64,000 nt of DNA from Flexilinea flocculi (GTDB lineage: Bacteria; Chloroflexota; Anaerolineae; Anaerolineales; Anaerolineaceae), in the NCBI RefSeq assembly GCF_001192795.1, contig NZ_DF968181.1:794914-858913 (forward strand), given 5' to 3'. Both the position numbers and the translations under genes were made by a program. This document shows positions 60,339 through 64,000 of this stretch, in pieces. Positions within the stretch are counted from its first letter, which is position 1. Every line of letters begins with the position of its first letter. A model generated the notes under the pieces. It worked only from the letters and a program-made list of their open reading frames with translations. It made no database searches and was not told the DNA's origin.

Positions 60339-61676
60339 ATGAACTTGACTGGGAAAAATCTGGAATTTAAACATAAGAATCGATCCAACTCCGGAGTCGT
60401 TATCTTTTTAATGTTTTTATGCGTATTAAGCTTCTTTTTATTGAAGAGTGTTGTGACAAAAAAAATTGTATCTCCCTGGCTTCCGACACTTGTTCCTACA
60501 CGGGAAGCCGCCTCTTATGCTTTAGAAGCAGAAGCTCAATTTTCATCCGGAAATTTGCAGAAAACCGTGGATGCTTACAGCGAAGCCGCAAAAATCGATC
60601 CGGAAAAAGCGGAATATATTTGGAAACAGGGACGTGCATTAGCTTATATGACCGGTTCGCAAACCACTGATGCAGAGAAGATCGAGACATTGACGAAAGC
60701 AATTGACCTACTGGAATCATCAAAGAGTGTTTTTACAGAAGATTCGAATATTTATGCTGTTTTGGCGTTGGTTTATTTATGGTATGCGGATGAAGACCTG
60801 TGCGGACCGGATATGGTCGAAACATATCTTGCGACTGCCGAGGATAACATTCGCCGTGCGGTGGATTACGGTCCGAGAAATGCGATGGCATATGCTTTTT
60901 ACGCTGAGATACTTCTTGATCAGGCAAATTATGAACGGGCAGAGCAAATGATCGGTCAGGCACTGGAATATGGGAAACAGGCTGAAGCAGAAATGTTCGA
61001 TGTTTATCGCGTTCAAGGAATTCTTCTTGAGTCGTATGGGCAATATCGCAGCGCAATTGATGCCTATAACCGCGCGTTGGAGCTTTCTCCCAACATGACG
61101 TTTCTTCAGATTCGAGTTGGTGTTAATTGGCGTCAAATCAAAGACTATGACAAAGCGCTTGAGATGTTTGCAAAAGCAGCACGGATCAATGACCAATTGG
61201 GTATTCTGGATCCTTTGCCTTATTTGGCAATTGGAAATACATATTCACAGACAGGAGATTTCTATGCAGCTGGATTAAATATTAAAAAGGCACTGCAGAT
61301 TAATCCTTACAATGCGGATGTGTATGGCCGCTTGGGTGTAAATTACTACAAAGCCAGAAATTATGAAGCTGCCATTGAAGCGCTTAAATGTGCGACCTAT
61401 GGGTGCGGCGCTTTAGAAAGCTGTACTGTACGGGAGTGTGATGATCCCGGGAACCCATTAATCGAGATTAAAGGACTTCCATTATCAGGATCCAGTGTTA
61501 CTTACTATTTCAGCTATGTCGGAGCATTGGCCTACATGCATACGAAAGTGAATCGCTATTGTGAGGATGCTGTAAAAACAGCGAAAGATATAGAAATGGT
61601 TTATGCGGATGATGAAACGGTGATGTCAATTGTGCGGGATGGTCAGGCAATTTGCGCTTCATATGGGTATCGTTAA
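60339..61676 (+). CDS. Membrane-anchored TPR protein
   Basis: About 445 residues. A basic N-terminus is followed by one helix (GVVIFLMFLCVLSFFLL) and then 8-10 tetratricopeptide repeats (for example QKTVDAYSEAAKIDPEKAEY; YRSAIDAYNRALELSPNMTF; YEAAIEALKCATYGCG). TPRs make protein-protein contacts, here on the outer face of the membrane; no enzymatic domain is present. The C-terminal part holds several cysteines (YGCGALESCTVRECDD). The start is uncertain between two ATGs six codons apart. coaE follows after 9 nt, so the two are likely co-transcribed. Confidence 0.85.
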   Translation: MNLTGKNLEFKHKNRSNSGVVIFLMFLCVLSFFLLKSVVTKKIVSPWLPTLVPTREAASYALEAEAQFSSGNLQKTVDAYSEAAKIDPEKAEYIWKQGRALAYMTGSQTTDAEKIETLTKAIDLLESSKSVFTEDSNIYAVLALVYLWYADEDLCGPDMVETYLATAEDNIRRAVDYGPRNAMAYAFYAEILLDQANYERAEQMIGQALEYGKQAEAEMFDVYRVQGILLESYGQYRSAIDAYNRALELSPNMTFLQIRVGVNWRQIKDYDKALEMFAKAARINDQLGILDPLPYLAIGNTYSQTGDFYAAGLNIKKALQINPYNADVYGRLGVNYYKARNYEAAIEALKCATYGCGALESCTVRECDDPGNPLIEIKGLPLSGSSVTYYFSYVGALAYMHTKVNRYCEDAVKTAKDIEMVYADDETVMSIVRDGQAICASYGYR

Positions 61677-61685
61677 AGGAAAAAG

Positions 61686-62348
61686 ATGGAAGAACGAAAG
61701 CAAAAAATCATAATTGGTCTGACAGGAGGAATCGCCAGCGGGAAAAGTGAGGTTCGAAAAATACTTGAATCGCTGGGTTTTTTAGGGATTGATGCAGATC
61801 AAATCAGTCATGAAGTTTTTCAGAAAGATTCGCCAGTATTTGATGCGGTTGTTGGCAGATTCGGGAAAAAAATCTTAGACTTTCCGGATCATCCGGAACG
61901 TGCTTCCATTAACCGTATGCGTTTATCTGAATTCGTGTTTTCGGATGAGGATGCATTAAAATGGCTGGAATCCGTTTCTCATCCTTATATTATTGCGCGT
62001 ATAAAATTGTTAATCGAACAGAGTGATCAGCCGGTTGTTATTGAAGCCATTAAACTGATGTCAACGGATCTGGCATCACTCTGCGGACAAAAATGGCTTG
62101 TTGTTTCAAATGAGGAAACGCAAATTCATCGTCTTATGGAAAAAAGAGGACTATCCGTTGAATCAGCACGGGTTCGTGTTGCTGCACAGAAATCCATTTG
62201 CTGGAATCTTGATGATTTTGATGCGATTATCAATTCAAATGTGCCGCTCTCGGAATTACGTTTAAAAGTGATTTTGCTTTTAGAAAAAATGGATGCCAAT
62301 TTGGATTGGAAAGATTATCAGGATGGTACCAATCCATTTTCATCTTGA
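61686..62348 (+). CDS. coaE: Dephospho-CoA kinase
   Basis: Last step of coenzyme A synthesis: dephospho-CoA + ATP gives CoA + ADP. 220 aa, cytosolic. P-loop GLTGGIASGKSEV near residues 11-23, GIDADQISHEVF with the conserved D-x-D/H element, and HPYIIARIKLLI. The lid region is somewhat divergent (LMSTDLASLCGQKWLVVSNEE in place of the usual DVPLLFE...V), but the frame is intact and the call is firm. AAAGGAAAAAG precedes the ATG. Confidence 0.93.
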   Translation: MEERKQKIIIGLTGGIASGKSEVRKILESLGFLGIDADQISHEVFQKDSPVFDAVVGRFGKKILDFPDHPERASINRMRLSEFVFSDEDALKWLESVSHPYIIARIKLLIEQSDQPVVIEAIKLMSTDLASLCGQKWLVVSNEETQIHRLMEKRGLSVESARVRVAAQKSICWNLDDFDAIINSNVPLSELRLKVILLLEKMDANLDWKDYQDGTNPFSS

Positions 62349-62382
62349 GACAGTATCTGGAAAAGTTGTTTATGAGAAGAGC

Positions 62383-62470
62383 AGAAATTTGTTTAAGCGG
62401 CTTTTTGCGCTGGACTTAACAACAAATTTCCTCGTTTTATTCGAAAGGTCAAACCAAACTTCAAATTACT
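62383..62470. repeat. Degenerate ERIC-like repeat next to the IS
   Basis: Arms GAAATTTGTTTAAG and CTTAACAACAAATTTC pair with a one-base bulge around a GCTTTTTGCGC apex; right end ACTTCAAATTACTG. The insertion sequence begins about 25 bases further on. Confidence 0.65.
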
Positions 62471-62495
62471 GATCAAATTTCTAATTGCTGCGGTG

Positions 62496-63996
62496 TGTAT
62501 CAAAAGAAAATGTTACTTTGCGGGGATCGAAGAATCAAATAAAAATGTTACCCAACGGTCACGAAAAATGTAGAGATGTGTAGGCATCTCTACGATAGTA
62601 AATTGGGCACATCCAGTGCTCGAGTTGCTCCCCAGCAGAGCTCTATCCCCTGGAAGTGCAGGGGCATTTTACCATAAACGATAGGAATTGGCCCAAAGCG
62701 AAAAACCCAAGTAGCCAATTTTTATCGTTTTTTTATCGTTACTTTGTTTGATAAGAAGAAGTTTCGGCAAGAATACGGAGCAGATCATTGATTTCTGCAA
62801 GGATCTTGACGGGATTTGATGCAATATACAGGTTTACAAGAGAGGCCTTTTTAGGAATGGATAAGACACCAGATTGAAGGAGGATACGACGGTAAGGTGT
62901 TTTAGCAGATTCGTATTTAGGAGAAAAGACACCGGCATCTTTATCTGGTCTGGCAATGGTCTTACGTACAGGTTGGAAGAAATTATTGAACACATGGTTC
63001 AGTTGATAAATTCGCTGAATGAGTGAAAAATGGTCTGGAGTATAGAAGCGGTTGTATCCAAGCAAACGTCTGACTACGGCCCAGTTCTTTTGTTCAACAT
63101 GAGCTTGATCGTTCTTCCTGTAAGGCCTTGATCGGGTGAAGATTATCTTTCTTTCCTGATTATTGCAATAATCAAAAAGGAGATGGTTGATGAACTCGGA
63201 GCCATTATCAGAATCAATACCAAGGATGGGATAAGGTAAAAGGGATTCAAGCAAAGTCATCACTTCCACAACGGCTTCCTTTGATTTGTTCCGGAGAATG
63301 AAGTTATCTGTCCAACCGGTGCATACATCGGTAGCTGTCAACGTGTAAAAGAAAGCTCCTGCTGCTGATTGCCCGCAATGAGCAACAAGGTCTATCTCCA
63401 GAAATCCAGGGCGATTATCATCCCAGTCCATCCCCGTTCGGATCGCAATCTGTTTCTTGAGTAATCCGCCGGGCTTCGTCATGGTTTTGCCTTTTCCTTG
63501 ATGGTTTTTCTTGTATTCCCTCAGATTTCGATTGATCGTTGCCGAACTCATCTCGGTTAGCAGACGTTTTTCCTCAGATGTGAAGTACATTTCATTGCAT
63601 CGCTCCAGTATATCTATCAGCTCGGAAATGTATGGCTGTAATCGCTGTCCGCAGATATAATTGCTGATCTCGTACAACCGTTCCAACTTTTTGATTATCT
63701 CTCGTGGATACTTCTTTTTTCGCCCAGGTCTCTTTTTGAACGTCTTTGGCCGAAGATCTGAATGCAATAAGCGTATCGCCGTCTTCCTGTGGTAACCGGT
63801 ACTCTCTACAAATTCATCGAGAATTTTTTCTTTCGCCGCCTTGTTCGCTTTTAGATATCGGGATTGTATTTGCGTTGCTAATTCCAGCCTGCTTTTCTTA
63901 CTCATTTTGTTACCCATCAGCCTTTCCTCCGCAGCCTATGGTAACAATTTATTTTGATTCATCGATGCTTCTTGGGTAACAATAATTATGATTCAC
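62496..63996 (-). mobile_element. Insertion sequence with DDE (rve-type) transposase
   Basis: An element of about 1.5 kb with inverted ends. The left end begins TGTATCAAAAGAAAATGTTAC. The right end, read inwards, begins TGAATCATAATTATTGTTACC. Each end holds a second direct copy of the ATCA...TGTTACC motif about 35-40 nt inside (62534 region and 63940-63960 region), as expected for paired transposase sites. About 240 bases of non-coding sequence on the left include a GTAGAGATG/CATCTCTAC hairpin. The right boundary is 4-5 bases from the window end, so target duplication cannot be judged. Confidence 0.75.
62739..63917 (-). CDS. DDE transposase with integrase core
   Basis: A 392-residue transposase. 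The N-terminal helix-turn-helix region (FVESTGYHRKTAIRLL) is followed by a basic segment (KTFKKRPGRKKKYPREI). The rve catalytic core has the acidic triad in FLEIDLVAHCG, LGIDSDNGSEFINHLL and NDQAHVEQKNW. It catalyses cut-and-paste or copy-in of its own element by strand transfer. The frame is intact, so the element may be active. The IS family is not assigned. The start is taken at the first ATG (MGNKMSKK); an ATG four codons in is equally possible. Confidence 0.9.
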   Translation of the reverse strand: MGNKMSKKSRLELATQIQSRYLKANKAAKEKILDEFVESTGYHRKTAIRLLHSDLRPKTFKKRPGRKKKYPREIIKKLERLYEISNYICGQRLQPYISELIDILERCNEMYFTSEEKRLLTEMSSATINRNLREYKKNHQGKGKTMTKPGGLLKKQIAIRTGMDWDDNRPGFLEIDLVAHCGQSAAGAFFYTLTATDVCTGWTDNFILRNKSKEAVVEVMTLLESLLPYPILGIDSDNGSEFINHLLFDYCNNQERKIIFTRSRPYRKNDQAHVEQKNWAVVRRLLGYNRFYTPDHFSLIQRIYQLNHVFNNFFQPVRKTIARPDKDAGVFSPKYESAKTPYRRILLQSGVLSIPKKASLVNLYIASNPVKILAEINDLLRILAETSSYQTK

Positions 63997-64000
63997 GTCG

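Overview
The window looks like a chromosomal segment of an anaerobic Chloroflexota bacterium, most likely class Anaerolineae. This is inferred from gene content: an ADP-forming acyl-CoA synthetase, a MalT-like STAND/LuxR regulator, DUF4386 membrane proteins, a baseplate-J-like protein beside RuvX and MltG, and a fused EcfA1A2. Base composition is moderate. No rRNA, tRNA or CRISPR array was seen. At least six genes lack a Shine-Dalgarno but have a -10-like hexamer 6 to 8 nt before the start codon, which suggests leaderless mRNAs. Intergenic spaces carry two dispersed palindromic repeat families. One is an ERIC-like element of about 110-130 bp with outer inverted ends and a sequence-variable perfect hairpin. 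The other is a REP-like element ending in a CGCAATGACA motif.

Layout. 0.1-4.3 kb: ADP-forming acetyl-CoA synthetase and HtpG (minus). 5.2-12 kb: STAND/LuxR regulator, a small conserved protein, two polytopic membrane proteins and a secreted LRR protein with a duplicated C-terminal module. 12.76-23.6 kb: a BREX-like defence island, read as BrxF-like, PglY/BrxC-like ATPase (DUF6079 type), PglX-like DNA methyltransferase, a NYN nuclease broken by one in-frame stop, PglZ and a BrxA-like protein. It has no helicase. 23.7-26 kb: SecDF. 26.3-31.1 kb: SpoIIE-type phosphatase, L32, and an ECF transporter (S, T, fused AA'). 31.8-35.4 kb: a lysine riboswitch with terminator ahead of an APC permease and a YtcJ-like amidohydrolase. 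35.4-42.3 kb: HflX and, divergently, a compact run with RuvX, MltG, a membrane glycosyltransferase-like protein and a C_GCAxxG_C_C protein. 42.5-47.5 kb: SPFH protein, Hpt, PurA and PurB. 48-52.3 kb: aminotransferase; and on the minus strand a hypothetical, a ThiB-like binding protein and a PfkB kinase. 52.7-56.4 kb: an orphan DarT-like ADP-ribosyltransferase and a HerA-type ATPase. 56.6-64 kb: membrane protein, zinc-ribbon/SH3 protein, secreted protein, TPR protein, CoaE, and a complete DDE insertion sequence at the right edge.

The most interesting parts are the helicase-less BREX-like island (with a NYN gene where BREX-3 would have a helicase, and a composition-mosaic methyltransferase), the orphan DarT, the ERIC-like family whose hairpin stems differ in sequence but stay paired, and a two-copy structured intergenic element found upstream of the STAND regulator and of the methyltransferase. 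All family names come from reading the translated sequence and from memory; no database search was possible.
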